A DNA stretch of 64,000 bases. Origin: Variovorax sp. Root411 (lineage in GTDB: Bacteria; Pseudomonadota; Gammaproteobacteria; Burkholderiales; Burkholderiaceae_C). The DNA is taken from contig NZ_LMDW01000012.1 of the NCBI RefSeq assembly GCF_001425205.1, positions 141,584-205,583 on the forward strand. Direction: 5' to 3'. Below the pieces are notes generated by a model, which worked only from the letters and a program-made list of their open reading frames with translations, was not told the origin of the DNA and made no database searches. Of this stretch, positions 47,655-59,085 are shown in pieces; the stretch's first letter is position 1, and each line of letters starts with the position of its first letter. A program made the position numbers and the translations under genes.

Positions 47655-48761
47655 TCAGACGATGACGCCGCCGCCAAGGCAGCGTTCGCCGTCGTAGAGC
47701 ACGGCCGACTGCCCCGGCGTGACGGCCCATTGCGGCTCACCGAAGCGCAAGGCGAACGCGGCGCCGGAATCTTCCCCGGCATCCATCTCGCAGGCCGCAT
47801 CGGCCTGCCGGTAGCGCGCCTTCGAGCCGTAGCCGCCCGGCGCCGGCGCCTCGCCGGAGACCCAGCTTGCATCGTCCGCCTTCAGCGCCGACGACAGCAG
47901 CCACGGATGGTCGTGCCCCTGCACCACCCATAGCGTGTTCTTCTCGACATCCTTGCGCGCCACGAACCACGGCGAATGGTCGCCCGAGCCGCGCTGTGCG
48001 CCCCTCTCCTTCACGCCACCGATGCCAAGCCCCTGCCGCTGCCCCAGCGTGTAGAAGCTCAGCCCCTGGTGCTCGCCCAGCTTGCGGCCGCGGTCGTCCT
48101 TGATCGGGCCGGGCTCCTTGGAGATGTAGCGGTTGAGGAACTCGCGGAACGGCCGCTCGCCGATGAAGCAGATGCCGGTCGAGTCCTTCTTCTTCGCGTT
48201 GGGCAGGCCGATCTCTTCCGCGATGCGGCGCACCTCGGTCTTGTGCAGTTCGCCGACCGGGAACAGCGTCTTCGACAGCTGCGCCTGGTTCAGGCGGTGC
48301 AGGAAGTAGCTCTGGTCCTTCGACGGATCGAGCCCCTTGAGCAGTTCGTGCTTGCCGGTGCCCTCGTTCAGGCGCACGCGCGCATAGTGCCCGGTCGCGA
48401 TCTTCCCGGCGCCGAGCCGCATGGCATGGTCGAGGAAGGCCTTGAACTTGATCTCGGCGTTGCACAGCACGTCGGGGTTCGGCGTGCGGCCGGCCTTGTA
48501 TTCGCGCAGGAACTCGGCGAACACGCGGTCCTTGTAGTCGGCTGCGAAGTTGACGTGCTCGATCTCGATGCCCAGCACGTCGGCCACGCTGGCGGCGTCC
48601 ACGAAATCGATGTTCGACGAGCAGTATTCGCTGTCGTCGTCGTCTTCCCAGTTCTTCATGAAGATGCCGACCACCTCGTGCCCCTGCTGCTTGAGCAGGT
48701 GCGCCGTCACCGCGGAGTCCACTCCGCCGCTCAGTCCCACAACGATCCGATGCTTTGCCAT
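47655..48761 (-). CDS. mnmA: tRNA-specific 2-thiouridylase MnmA
   Basis: Thiolates U34 of tRNA-Lys, -Glu and -Gln. 368 aa. PP-loop GLSGGVDS at residues 9-16. Catalytic Cys are in [12 protein letters not shown] and [11 protein letters not shown]. The C-terminal beta-barrel ends [16 protein letters not shown]. The start ATG at 48761 ([16 protein letters not shown]) is clear; the frame stays open a further 156 bp without homology. Confidence 0.96.
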   Translation of the reverse strand: MAKHRIVVGLSGGVDSAVTAHLLKQQGHEVVGIFMKNWEDDDDSEYCSSNIDFVDAASVADVLGIEIEHVNFAADYKDRVFAEFLREYKAGRTPNPDVLCNAEIKFKAFLDHAMRLGAGKIATGHYARVRLNEGTGKHELLKGLDPSKDQSYFLHRLNQAQLSKTLFPVGELHKTEVRRIAEEIGLPNAKKKDSTGICFIGERPFREFLNRYISKEPGPIKDDRGRKLGEHQGLSFYTLGQRQGLGIGGVKERGAQRGSGDHSPWFVARKDVEKNTLWVVQGHDHPWLLSSALKADDASWVSGEAPAPGGYGSKARYRQADAACEMDAGEDSGAAFALRFGEPQWAVTPGQSAVLYDGERCLGGGVIV

Positions 48762-48947
48762 AAGCTCCCTATTGTCCCAGCCCCGTCGAAGGGGCTTCCG
48801 GCGTGTGGGAAATCGGGAAAACCCGTGTCGCCGGTTTGTCAGCCCGCGGGCCATCGACGGGAGGGCCGGCGCTAAAGTGATTCCGGACGAAGGCGGCAGC
48901 AAGACCCGCCACGCCATTCACGACAACAGCAAGCGGAGACAAGACGC

Positions 48948-50678
<1,731 letters not shown>

Positions 50679-50691
50679 CAGCCGCGGCCGC

Positions 50692-51684
50692 TTACCGCTT
50701 CTTCTGCCTGAAGGCTTCGGCCAGCAGCTCGTAGGAGCGCAGCCGGGCTGCGTGGTCGAACACCTGCGAGGTGATCATGAGTTCGTCGGCACCGGTGCGC
50801 GCCACGAATGCCTCGACGCCCTTCTTCACCGTCTCGACCGAACCCACCGCGGAGCACGACAGCACGGAGTCGAGCAGCGCGTTCTCCGCCGGCCCGACCT
50901 TCTGGCGGTAGTTTTCCACCGGCGGCGGCAGGCGCCCCGGCCGGCCGCTGCGCAGGTTCACGAAAGCCTGCTGCCACGAGGTGGCGCGGAACTCGGCTTC
51001 GGCATCGGTGTCCGCCGCGAACACGTTGAAGCCCAGCATCACGTACGGCTTCTGCAGCTGCGCCGACGGCTTGAAGGTCTCGCGGTAGATCTGGATGGCC
51101 TGCATGATCTGCTGCGGCGCGAAGTGCGAGGCAAAGGCATAGGGCAGGCCCAGGTGCGCCGCGAGCTGCGCGCCGAAGGTGCTCGAACCGAGGATCCACA
51201 CCGGCACTTCGAGCCCCGCGCCGGGCACCGCACGCACCGGCTGCTGCGGCGCCTTCGACATGAAGTCCATCAGTTCCATCACGTCCTGCGGAAACTGGTC
51301 CGCGTCCGATTCGAGGTTGCGGCGCAAGGCCCGCGCGGTGCGCTGGTCGGAGCCCGGTGCGCGCCCGAGGCCGAGGTCGATGCGCCCCGGGTACAGCGAC
51401 TCCAGCGTGCCGAACTGCTCGGCGATCACGAGCGGCGAATGGTTCGGCAGCATCACGCCGCCGGCGCCGATGCGGATGGTCGACGTGCCCGCCCCCACGT
51501 ACGACAGCAGCACCGCCGTGGCCGCACTCGCGATGCCCGGCATGCCGTGGTGCTCGGCCAGCCAGTAGCGCGTGTAGCCCAGCTTCTCGCCATGCTGCGC
51601 CAGCGAGAGCGAGTTGCGGAACGACTGCGCGGCGTCGCTGCCTTCGGTGATCGGGGAAAGGTCGAGGATCGATAACGGAATCAT
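50692..51684 (-). CDS. Luciferase-like FMN-dependent monooxygenase (group 1)
   Basis: 330 aa bacterial-luciferase-fold protein. It starts [15 protein letters not shown] and contains [39 protein letters not shown] and [15 protein letters not shown], the signature of luciferase family oxidoreductase group 1 (relatives of E. coli YhbW, MsnO8-like). It likely uses FMNH2 from a separate reductase; the substrate is unknown. ATG at 51684. Confidence 0.88.
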   Translation of the reverse strand: MIPLSILDLSPITEGSDAAQSFRNSLSLAQHGEKLGYTRYWLAEHHGMPGIASAATAVLLSYVGAGTSTIRIGAGGVMLPNHSPLVIAEQFGTLESLYPGRIDLGLGRAPGSDQRTARALRRNLESDADQFPQDVMELMDFMSKAPQQPVRAVPGAGLEVPVWILGSSTFGAQLAAHLGLPYAFASHFAPQQIMQAIQIYRETFKPSAQLQKPYVMLGFNVFAADTDAEAEFRATSWQQAFVNLRSGRPGRLPPPVENYRQKVGPAENALLDSVLSCSAVGSVETVKKGVEAFVARTGADELMITSQVFDHAARLRSYELLAEAFRQKKR

Positions 51685-51756
51685 GGCGCGATCATGGCGC
51701 GAACCGCCAAAGCCGTCGCGCGAGGGGCTATTCGGTTGGGTATGGCGTCATCACGC

Positions 51757-52362
51757 TCACGCGCGGGGGCTCCGCTTGCGCCATTGGCCGAGGTCGGCTT
51801 CGATGCGCTCGTCGACGTTGCCGCTCCAATGCGCGCCAAAGCCGGCCGCGCGCAGCAGCTCCACGATGCGGTGGCCCACCACCACGGTGTTGGCTTCGCG
51901 CTGTTCGATCTCGGGGATCATGCCGCCGCTGAAGGCCAGGCGCAGGCGGCCGGTGCGCACCGCGGTGTCGAGGTCCTGCGAGTGATAGAAGCAGCAGCCG
52001 CGAATGCCCGAGGCCAGCCGCCCCGCGGCGCGCCACTGCTCGCGCACGTCGTCGTGGCCGTCGGCCAGCGTGTTGCCCGCGCGATGCAGCGCAATGATCT
52101 TCTCGCCGCGCAGCTGCGCGAAAACCGCTTCGAGCCAGTCGTATTCGGTCTGCGCGGGCCACCCGGATTCGGCCGCGCGCTTGGCGGCGCAGGCGCGTGC
52201 GGCCTCGGCCTTCACCCAGGCACGGTCCTCGGCGGAGAGCTCGTCCGGATCGAGGTACTCGTCGGTGATCATCCATTCGACGTCGGCATCGGGATGGAAG
52301 CCGCTCCACACGAGATCGTGGATGCGTCCGCGTGTGTCTTCAGGATCGAGAGTGAGGGCCAT
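51757..52362 (-). CDS. Uncharacterised protein, DUF6891-like
   Basis: 201 aa, no signal peptide or membrane segment. Landmarks: DTRGRIHDLVWSGFHPDAD near the N-terminus, a central ALHRAGNTLADGHDDVREQW with GCCFYHSQDLDTAV, and ANTVVVGHRIVELLRAAGF near the C-terminus. I recall this arrangement as DUF6891, but I cannot confirm it. Such proteins are of unknown function. Start ATG at 52362. Codon use is typical of the window. Lies alone between the luciferase-like gene and a divergent membrane protein. Confidence 0.75.
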   Translation of the reverse strand: MALTLDPEDTRGRIHDLVWSGFHPDADVEWMITDEYLDPDELSAEDRAWVKAEAARACAAKRAAESGWPAQTEYDWLEAVFAQLRGEKIIALHRAGNTLADGHDDVREQWRAAGRLASGIRGCCFYHSQDLDTAVRTGRLRLAFSGGMIPEIEQREANTVVVGHRIVELLRAAGFGAHWSGNVDERIEADLGQWRKRSPRA

Positions 52363-52581
52363 GCGTGTTGGGTTGCCGCATCGGCGGCGACGAATCGTGC
52401 TTTCTTGTTTGTCTGCTGGCGGGAGCCGGTTTATTTTCGCCCACCGCACCAGGACGGCGCAGTAATGCGAAAGCATGAGCCCCTGCGGCCACCCCTTCCG
52501 CGCCGCGCCATCATGAAGGATGCGCCAGGACAAGGCAATGCAACGCGGCCCCCTGCGGCTGGCTATGCTCGGCGGCTCTTC

Positions 52582-53304
52582 ATGCCGCAGCGCCATCCTT
52601 CCATCGACCCGATCGCCCACCCTCGCGTGGCCGGACTGCCGCCTTTCGACGAGCACGTGCCCACCGAATGGTGCTCCGACGCGCCGCAGGCCACCGAGCG
52701 CATGCAGAAGCCGTTCTCCGACTGGATCGCATGGCTGGTCGCGCTGGCGGTGCTGGCCTTCATGGCGGCGTTCGGCTTCCAGGCCATCACGTGGTCCCTG
52801 CGCGGCGGCTGGCAATGGCTCTGGCTGCTGGTGGGACTGCCGTTCTTCGGCATCTTCTCGGTGTCGACGGTGATGTTCCTCGTGACCACCCTGCGCGAGC
52901 GCCGCCGCGTGCGCGTGGCACTCGAAAACATGTCGCTTGAACGCGGCGAAGGCTTCCGCGCGGACATGCCGCTGGACCAGCGCCTGCGCGCGACGGTGCC
53001 GCCCGCGCGGGACGGCGAACGCACCGCGGCGCCGGAGCGCATCGGCGTGCGCCTGATGCAGCGCGCGATCCGCCACGACCCCGACGGCCACGCCGTGCTG
53101 GTGGACGAATGCCGCGACGAAACGGTGGCGCATTGCGAAGCCACCGACGATGCGCACGGCAGCCGGCGGGTCTATGCGTGGACGCTGCGCGCGGGCCCGG
53201 CGCACGAAGGCGCGACGCAATGGTTCATCACGCTGCACGACGCGGCGCTGCCCGGCGGCCCGCCCTTTCTTGTGGCGGCGCTGCGGGAACTGCCTTCGGG
53301 CTGA
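52582..53304 (+). CDS. Uncharacterised two-helix membrane protein
   Basis: 240 aa from the ATG at 52582 (MPQRHPSIDPIAHPRVAG). Two transmembrane helices at about residues 49-70 and 78-102 (WIAWLVALAVLAFMAAFGF; WLWLLVGLPFFGIFSVSTVM). The remaining roughly 140 residues form a soluble domain of no family I recognise. An upstream in-frame ATG at 52513 would add 23 residues. The gene ends in a strong bidirectional terminator (53316-53347). Confidence 0.65.
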   Translation: MPQRHPSIDPIAHPRVAGLPPFDEHVPTEWCSDAPQATERMQKPFSDWIAWLVALAVLAFMAAFGFQAITWSLRGGWQWLWLLVGLPFFGIFSVSTVMFLVTTLRERRRVRVALENMSLERGEGFRADMPLDQRLRATVPPARDGERTAAPERIGVRLMQRAIRHDPDGHAVLVDECRDETVAHCEATDDAHGSRRVYAWTLRAGPAHEGATQWFITLHDAALPGGPPFLVAALRELPSG

Positions 53305-53311
53305 GCCGGCC

Positions 53312-53350
53312 AAAAAAAACGGGCCATGCAAACGCATGGCCCGTTTTCTG
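53312..53350. terminator. Bidirectional rho-independent terminator
   Basis: Perfect 14-bp stem AAAACGGGCCATGC (53316-53329) with its complement (53334-53347) around a 4-base loop, flanked by A8 on the left and TTTT plus CTGTCTTTT on the right. It serves both the membrane-protein gene (+) and the small repeat protein gene (-). Confidence 0.92.
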
Positions 53351-53382
53351 TCTTTTACCTGGCGGAAGGCTGTCGCGGCGGA

Positions 53383-53763
53383 TTACAGCGGCAGGCTGTC
53401 GCCGCGGGCTGCAGCGCGGGCGGCGGCACGCACCGCGGCGCGATCCACCGTGCTGGCCAAGACCGGTGCCGCAACGGCGGAAGCGCCTTCGGCATACGGA
53501 TCGGCACTGTGCGCAGCGGCCACGGCATCGGCGCGGACGGCGGCGCGGCTGACGGTCGAGACGATCACGCGGGCCGGGCCGGCATCGGCGCCGGTGGCGT
53601 AAGGGTTGGCGCTGTGGGCAGCAACCACGGCCTGGCCGGCGACGTCGGCGCGGCTGGCGGCCGAGGTCAGCTGGTGCACGCCTTCGTATGTTTCAGCGTG
53701 GGCGGCGCCGGCAGCGGCCAGCAGGGCGATGGAGATAGCGGAGAGGAGCTTCGAGGCGGTCAT
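53383..53763 (-). CDS. Small secreted Ala-rich repeat protein
   Basis: 126 aa. Signal peptide residues 1 to about 23 (MTASKLLSAISIALLAAAGA, cleaved near AHA). The mature part consists of about two and a half imperfect repeats of roughly 35 residues, each with SRADV/SRAAV/DRAAV, an Ala-rich helix, and AHSANPYATG or AHSADPYAEG. ATG at 53763 with AAGGA about 9 nt upstream; a TTG 15 bp earlier is less likely. I know similar short exported proteins in Variovorax genomes, sometimes misnamed as helicases; function is unknown. Confidence 0.75.
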   Translation of the reverse strand: MTASKLLSAISIALLAAAGAAHAETYEGVHQLTSAASRADVAGQAVVAAHSANPYATGADAGPARVIVSTVSRAAVRADAVAAAHSADPYAEGASAVAAPVLASTVDRAAVRAAARAAARGDSLPL

Positions 53764-53960
53764 TTGGATGTCCTTCAATTCGTTTCAGTTCTTTTGCACT
53801 TGGATGATTTCGAACCGGTCTTGGGTGGGTCACCGTCCCGTCGGGGGGCGGCCACCTCGCTCGGGGCCCTGTTCACCCAGATCGGCTTGGGGGCCGGTCT
53901 GTGAGATGAATTGTGCGCCGTCATCTAAGTAAAAACCCTTAGCAAACGGAACCACGGTGT

Positions 53961-54349
53961 TCACACGTTGGAAACAATCTCCCGTTTCGGGAGGAGATCG
54001 CGGCTTGCCGCAGACGCGCGGTAGGCGTCGTCGAGGCGCTGCAACGGATGCAGCACCGCTTCGAGCACCGCGAGCAGGTCTTCGAAGCGCGTGGTCAGCG
54101 CGAGCGTGGCCGCACTGGCAAGGCGCAGCGCGCTGGCCACGCCGAGCGGGGTCGTGCCCATCGCCCAGTGGAAGCCGACGATCAACCCGCCGGCGATCGC
54201 CACGCCGAGCAGCATGCGCACGCGGCGCCACGCCGGGGGCCCGAGCGAGGCGAAGATCAGCAGCACCACCGCACAGGCGACGGCCAGGTGCACCGGCTGT
54301 TCGACCAGCACCAGCAGCGTGCCGCACACCGACAGCAGCGCGAGCTTGA
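53961..54349 (-). pseudogene. Remnant of ECF/CbiQ-type transporter permease (EcfT/BioN-like)
   Basis: The open frame from about 54348 reads KLALLSVCGTLLVLVEQPVHL, LASLGPPAWRRVRMLLGVAI and LALTTRFEDLLAVLEAVLHP, as in EcfT/BioN permeases. The N-terminus is missing. After HPLQRL the sequence jumps to DDAYRA, omitting the roughly 25-residue segment that carries the permease's ATPase-coupling motif, and then runs into an unrelated end at 53961. It cannot make a complete permease (about 120 of roughly 200 residues left). Confidence 0.75.
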
Positions 54350-54811
54350 TCGGTGGCGTCGAGCTGCGCGGCCAGCCGCGCCTGGCTCAGCAGGTCGAGG
54401 CTGGCGAAGGGCCCGCGCTGCGCGAGAAGGTCGCGCGCCTGCTGCCGCGCGGCCTGCCGCGTTTCACCGCGCGCGGTGAGGCTGAAGGCCAGCTCCTCGG
54501 CCACGGTCGGAAAGATGATCTGGTCGTCGGGGTTCTGGAACATCAGCCACATGCTTCGACAGCTGCCTGCGCTCGGCCTGGGTGTCGCAGCCATGCACGA
54601 CCACGCGGCCCTGCTGCGGCTGGTCGAGCCCGCTGATCAGGCGGAACAGGCTGCTCTTGCCCGCCCCGTTGTCGCCGACCAGGCCGATGCGCGTTTCCTG
54701 CAGGTGAAGCGTCAGCCCCTCGAAGACATGCTGGCTGCCGCGCACCAGCGTCACCGCTTCGAGGCGGATGCCGTGCGGGGAATCGGGCTCGGGCGGGGTC
54801 GGCTGCGGCAA
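54350..54811 (-). pseudogene. Remnant of ECF transporter ATPase (EcfA/BioM-like)
   Basis: Starting near a TTG at 54811, the frame has IRLEAVTLVRGSQHVFEGLT and an intact Walker A GDNGAGKSS. At about 54548 a small deletion shifts the frame: RQLSKHV continues as LMFQNPDDQIIFPTVAEELA in another frame. At 54411/54412 the text passes straight from DLLAQRG to PFASLD, so the ABC signature and most of Walker B are deleted. It ends LDATD and is joined at 54349/54350 to the permease remnant. Non-functional. Confidence 0.8.
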
Positions 54812-54864
54812 GGGGCGCCCACGGTACCCGAACGCTCGAGAAAAACTGCCGTTCGCGTCGCGAG

Positions 54865-56568
54865 CTACATCAGCGCAACCACCGGATAGCGCCGCCACTG
54901 CGGCTCGGCATGACGCTGGCCGTGGGCGTAGATGAAGCCGAGCACCGCCTGCGGATCGGACAGCCGTTCGGGGTTGTCCGCCTTCCATTGCTCGAACTGG
55001 CGCTTCAACTCGGGTTCGTCCTCCAGCATCCGAAGCGCGGTGTCCTCGAAGACGTAGGCCGAGAACGCCTCCCTCTTCTCCAGCACGCTGTTGAAGAAGC
55101 CCCAGCGGAAGAAGCTGTCGTGGGCTTCGGGCTCCAGTGTCTCGACCATGTAGCGGGCATTGGCCTGGTCCAGCGGCACCCACACGTCGCCCGCGCGCGC
55201 CTGAAAGGGCTCGGTGTGCACGGCGAGCACCACCTCGTCATGGAACATGTGCCCTTCGTAGGCGTTCGCGCGGGAGGCGACGCTCCGGATGCGATACACG
55301 CGCGCCGCATCGAACAGCCGGTCCGCCTCGAGACGCTGCAGTTCGACGCCATTCCACGCCAACCGCTCGATCACTTCGCGCCAAGCCTGGGGCACGAGAT
55401 AGGCCTTGGGCGCGGCGACGGACGCGGCTTCGACGCAGCGGTCGAAGTGCACGATATCCTTCTCCCAAGGCTGGCCGCGGTCGTAGGCCAGGCGCTCATA
55501 AGTACCCAGCCGGCTGGGCGTGCGAACCGCGCGGTAGCCCTTGAAGCGCAGGCTCGCCGGCCGGTTGCGGTCGTTGCGCCATGTCAGCGGCCAGCGTGCC
55601 TGCCGCGCGGCAGCGGCCCTGGCTTCGCTGCGCAGTTCCTGGATGCGCGCCGCATGCGCCACGGTGAACTCCAGCACCACCTCGACCAGCGTCCGCATGG
55701 CAGCCACGCGGTCGGCAAAGGGCTTGAGCATGTGGGTCTCGGGCATGAAGCCGATGGAGTGGTGCAGCGCGGCATAGCCGGTGGAAAAGCGCGGCAGGTC
55801 GAGGAAATCTTCGATGCCCTCGTCCGGCGTCTCGGCCAGCAGGTTCACGTACGGGCAGGTGGGCCAGCCGCGCCGGTCCATGCCGCCGTAGATCGCCGGC
55901 AGCATGCTCTCGCGCAGGAACTCTCCCAGCCCACCGCCCAGCTTGTCGGGCTGGGTCGGGATCAGCGTCATGGTGTAGCTGTAGTCCGCGCCGTTGGAAG
56001 TGTGGGTGTCGACCATCACGTACGGGTCCCACGCGGTGAAGAACTTGTTGAACACCTGCGCGGCGAGGCTGTCGCACTTGATGAAGTCGCGGTTCAGGTC
56101 GAGGTGCCGGCCGTTGCCACGGAAACCGAACGACTCGGGGCCGAGCTGGTTCACGCGCGAGGTGTCCTGGCGGTCGATGCAGCCGTCCACGTTGTAGACC
56201 GGGATGAACAGGAACACCGTATCGCCCAGTGCCGCCAGCCGGGCCGGCTGCGTGCAGAAATCGCGCACCAGCGCCATGCAGGCGTCGATGCCCTCGGGCT
56301 CGCCGGGGTGGATGCCATTGTTGTTGAAGAACACCGGGCGGCGCTGCTGCTTGAGCGTCTCGCGGTCGAACACGCCGTCCGCAGTGACCACGCCGGCGTG
56401 AAGGGGAACGCCGGTGTCCGACACGCCGATCTCGCCCCAGTGCAGAACGCCCGGAAAGTGTTCGGCCAGCCGCTGGTAGAAGGCGGTGCATTCGGCCCAG
56501 GTGGTGGTCTGGTTGCCGTTGCCTGACTCGAACGGCGTGGAGTACGGTGTGGCTCGTGGAGCGGTCAT
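54865..56568 (-). CDS. M14-family zinc carboxypeptidase
   Basis: 567 aa. Zinc ligands His87 and Glu90 in [12 protein letters not shown] and His189 in [11 protein letters not shown] fit the M14 (HxxE ... H) pattern; [12 protein letters not shown] and [11 protein letters not shown] are also typical. No signal peptide is seen, so it is cytosolic or exported by another route. The long C-terminal region (about 330-567) has no family I recognise. ATG at 56568 ([20 protein letters not shown]). Probably removes C-terminal residues from peptides or hydrolyses a peptide-like conjugate. Confidence 0.85.
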   Translation of the reverse strand: MTAPRATPYSTPFESGNGNQTTTWAECTAFYQRLAEHFPGVLHWGEIGVSDTGVPLHAGVVTADGVFDRETLKQQRRPVFFNNNGIHPGEPEGIDACMALVRDFCTQPARLAALGDTVFLFIPVYNVDGCIDRQDTSRVNQLGPESFGFRGNGRHLDLNRDFIKCDSLAAQVFNKFFTAWDPYVMVDTHTSNGADYSYTMTLIPTQPDKLGGGLGEFLRESMLPAIYGGMDRRGWPTCPYVNLLAETPDEGIEDFLDLPRFSTGYAALHHSIGFMPETHMLKPFADRVAAMRTLVEVVLEFTVAHAARIQELRSEARAAAARQARWPLTWRNDRNRPASLRFKGYRAVRTPSRLGTYERLAYDRGQPWEKDIVHFDRCVEAASVAAPKAYLVPQAWREVIERLAWNGVELQRLEADRLFDAARVYRIRSVASRANAYEGHMFHDEVVLAVHTEPFQARAGDVWVPLDQANARYMVETLEPEAHDSFFRWGFFNSVLEKREAFSAYVFEDTALRMLEDEPELKRQFEQWKADNPERLSDPQAVLGFIYAHGQRHAEPQWRRYPVVALM

Positions 56569-56666
56569 GGGAAGAAGGCTACAGTAGTCGCCCCAATCCG
56601 GTCGTCCAGCCCTTCTTTCTACGAAAGAGCCAGACAAGGCCGCAACACACATTCGAGGAATCAGAC

Positions 56667-57380
56667 ATGGGCGCCCAATGGAAAGCAAAACACAAGGACC
56701 TGGCGGCCAATGCCAAGGGCCGGCTGTTCAGCAAGCTCGTCAAGGAAATCTTGGTGGCCGCGCGCAGCGGCGCCGACCCGACCTCCAACGCGCGCCTGCG
56801 GCTGGTGGTGGAGCAGGCCCGCAAGGTCTCGATGCCCAAGGAAACGCTCGACCGCGCCATCAAGAAAGGCGCGGGGCTCACGGGCGAGGCGGTGCATTTC
56901 GAGCACGTGATCTACGAAGGCTTTGCGCCGCACCGCGTGCCGGTGATGGTCGAGTGCCTGACCGACAACGTGAACCGCACCGCGCCTGAAATGCGCGTGC
57001 TGTTCCGCAAGGGCCAGCTGGGCACCTCGGGCTCCGTTTCGTGGGACTTCGACCACGTCGGCATGATCGAAGCCGAACCCGCCAAGCCCGACGCCGACCC
57101 CGAAGTGGCCGCCATCGAAGCCGGCGCACAAGACTTCGAGCCGGCCGGCGAAGGCCATGCGGCGGTCTTCCTGACCGACCCCACCGACCTCGACCTCGTG
57201 AGCCGCGCATTGCCAGCCCAGGGCTTCACCGTGCTGTCGGCCAAGCTGGGCTACAAGCCGAAGAACCCGGTCGATCCGGCGAGCCTGAGCGCGGAAGACC
57301 TGGAAGAAGTCGAAACCTTCCTGGCGGCCATCGATGCGAACGACGACGTGCAGAACGTGTTCGTGGGCTTGGCGGGTTGA
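56667..57380 (+). CDS. YebC/PmpR-family protein
   Basis: 237 aa. The N-terminus [20 protein letters not shown] and the segments [24 protein letters not shown] in two blocks identify the YebC/TACO1 family. This subgroup lacks the usual GHSKWANI start and is the YeeN-like paralogue. Members act as DNA-binding regulators or help translation of polyproline stretches; the role of this copy is not known. ATG at 56667 with GAGGAA upstream. Confidence 0.9.
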   Translation: MGAQWKAKHKDLAANAKGRLFSKLVKEILVAARSGADPTSNARLRLVVEQARKVSMPKETLDRAIKKGAGLTGEAVHFEHVIYEGFAPHRVPVMVECLTDNVNRTAPEMRVLFRKGQLGTSGSVSWDFDHVGMIEAEPAKPDADPEVAAIEAGAQDFEPAGEGHAAVFLTDPTDLDLVSRALPAQGFTVLSAKLGYKPKNPVDPASLSAEDLEEVETFLAAIDANDDVQNVFVGLAG

Positions 57381-57562
57381 GGCAGCTTCTTCAGCTGAAT
57401 CGCGAGGAGCGCGCCGGCGAGAACCGAGGCGCTCCGCGCAAGAAGATGCCGGCCCGGCGCCGACAACGACATCCTGTGCCGTAGCGCAGCCCCAGTTCGG
57501 GCCTGCGCAAGCAGGGAGCGCTCCTATGCTCGATGAACCCCCTTCATCCCCGGAGCTTTTCC

Positions 57563-58261
57563 ATGTCCCTGCAAGATTTCAAGGTCCTCACCTTCGATGT
57601 CGTCGGCACGCTGATCGACTTCGAGGGCGGCATGCTCGCCTACCTGCGCAGCGCGGCGCCCGATGCCGACGTGAGCGATGACGACTTCCTCGCCGCCTAC
57701 CGGCGAGCCCGCGCCGACGGCAACGCGGGCTGGTACCCCGACGACCTCGAGCGCTGCTGGCACGCCGTCGCCCCCGCGCTGGGCCTGCCCGACACGGAGG
57801 CCATCGCTCAAGGCCTGCGCGACTCGGTGACGCAATGGCCGGCGTTCCCCGATTCGGTGGAAGCGCTGAAGCGGCTCGGCAAGCACTTCAAGCTGGTGAC
57901 GATGACCAACGCGCAGGCCTGGGCGCTGGCGCATTTCGACAAGACCCTGGGCTCGCCCTTCGACATGCTGCTGAGCTGCGACGACGCACTGTGCGAGAAG
58001 CCCGACGCGCGCTACTTCGCCTACGCCCGCGGCCGCTTCGAAGGCGCGTGGGGGTTCAAGCAGGCCGACAACCTGCACGTGGCGCAAAGCCAGTACCACG
58101 ACATCGGCATCGCGAAGCAGCTCGGCATCGCCACGTGCTGGATCGAGCGCCGCCATGCGCAGAAGGGCTCCGGCGGCACCATCGAGTCGAAGCACACCGT
58201 GCCCGACCATCACTTCCATACGCTGGCCGAACTGGCCGACGCCGTAGAGGCGGGGCGCTGA
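57563..58261 (+). CDS. HAD-superfamily hydrolase, haloacid dehalogenase type II-like
   Basis: 232 aa. The nucleophile motif is FDVVGTLIDF (Asp about residue 11), then TMTNAQAWAL and the Lys/acidic region around EKPDARYFAYAR. It matches HAD type II hydrolases; activity on haloacids is not implied. ATG at 57563 (MSLQDFKVLTF) with GGAG 8 nt before; an in-frame ATG at 57533 exists. It is followed 112 bp later by a second HAD gene. Confidence 0.85.
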   Translation: MSLQDFKVLTFDVVGTLIDFEGGMLAYLRSAAPDADVSDDDFLAAYRRARADGNAGWYPDDLERCWHAVAPALGLPDTEAIAQGLRDSVTQWPAFPDSVEALKRLGKHFKLVTMTNAQAWALAHFDKTLGSPFDMLLSCDDALCEKPDARYFAYARGRFEGAWGFKQADNLHVAQSQYHDIGIAKQLGIATCWIERRHAQKGSGGTIESKHTVPDHHFHTLAELADAVEAGR

Positions 58262-58373
58262 GCACGGCGGGCATCGCCATCGCAACGCCTTCGTCGCGAT
58301 GGCCGCCCAGGGGCGCCCTGCCTGCCATCGATCCATTCCCATATCGCGATTCGAATATTCACAAGGAGCTTCC

Positions 58374-59045
58374 ATGACCACTGTCTTCCGGCCCAAGTAC
58401 ATCAGCTTCGATTGCTACGGCACTCTCACCAACTTCCAGATGGCACCGATGGCGCGCAGGCTCTTCGCCGACCGCGTCAGCCCGGAAAACATCGAGCAGT
58501 TCTGCCAGGACTTCGCCGCTTACCGGCTCGACGAAGTGCTGGGCGACTGGCAGCCCTACTACGACGTCGTCTACAACTCGGTCCTGCGCACCTGCAACCG
58601 CTGGGGCGTGCCGTTCCGCGAGGCCGACGTCTCGGAAATCTACAACGCCGTGCCCACCTGGGGCCCGCACCCCGACGTGACGGCGGGCCTGGCCAAGATC
58701 GCCGGCAAGATCCCACTGGTCATCATCTCGAACGCCATGGACGCGCAGCTGGTGCACAACGTGAAGCTGCTCGGCGTGCCCTTCCACCGGGTCTATACGG
58801 CGCAGCAGGCCAAGGCCTACAAGCCCCGCCTGCGCGCCTTCGAATACATGATCGATTCCTTGAACGCGAAGCCGGAAGACTTCCTGCATGTGTCCTCGTC
58901 GATGCGCTATGACCACATGTCGGCGCGCGACGTGGGCATCAAGGACAAGGCCTTCGTCAATCGCAAGCACGAGCCCGGCGTTCCAGACTACGGCACGACC
59001 GAGATCTCCGACATCGGCGGCCTGCCGGCGCTGGTCGGCCTCTGA
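58374..59045 (+). CDS. HAD-superfamily hydrolase, haloacid dehalogenase type II-like (second copy)
   Basis: 223 aa. Nucleophile motif FDCYGTLTNF (Asp about 12), Ser/Asn motif VIISNAMDAQLV, Lys in AKAYKPRLRAF and a final acidic motif. It is only distantly similar to the HAD at 57563, so it is a family neighbour, not a recent duplicate. ATG at 58374, AAGGAG 6 nt upstream. Terminated at 59053-59079. Being next to the flavo-dehydrogenase cluster it may handle a phosphorylated product, but that is speculation. Confidence 0.85.
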   Translation: MTTVFRPKYISFDCYGTLTNFQMAPMARRLFADRVSPENIEQFCQDFAAYRLDEVLGDWQPYYDVVYNSVLRTCNRWGVPFREADVSEIYNAVPTWGPHPDVTAGLAKIAGKIPLVIISNAMDAQLVHNVKLLGVPFHRVYTAQQAKAYKPRLRAFEYMIDSLNAKPEDFLHVSSSMRYDHMSARDVGIKDKAFVNRKHEPGVPDYGTTEISDIGGLPALVGL

Positions 59046-59052
59046 GTCGGGC

Positions 59053-59085
59053 GCGATCGCCGGTCATGCCGGCGATCGCTTCTTT
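59053..59085 (+). terminator. Rho-independent terminator downstream of the HAD pair
   Basis: Perfect 11-bp stem GCGATCGCCGG with its complement CCGGCGATCGC around a 5-base loop, followed by TTCTTTC. It lies between convergent genes and may serve both strands. Confidence 0.8.
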
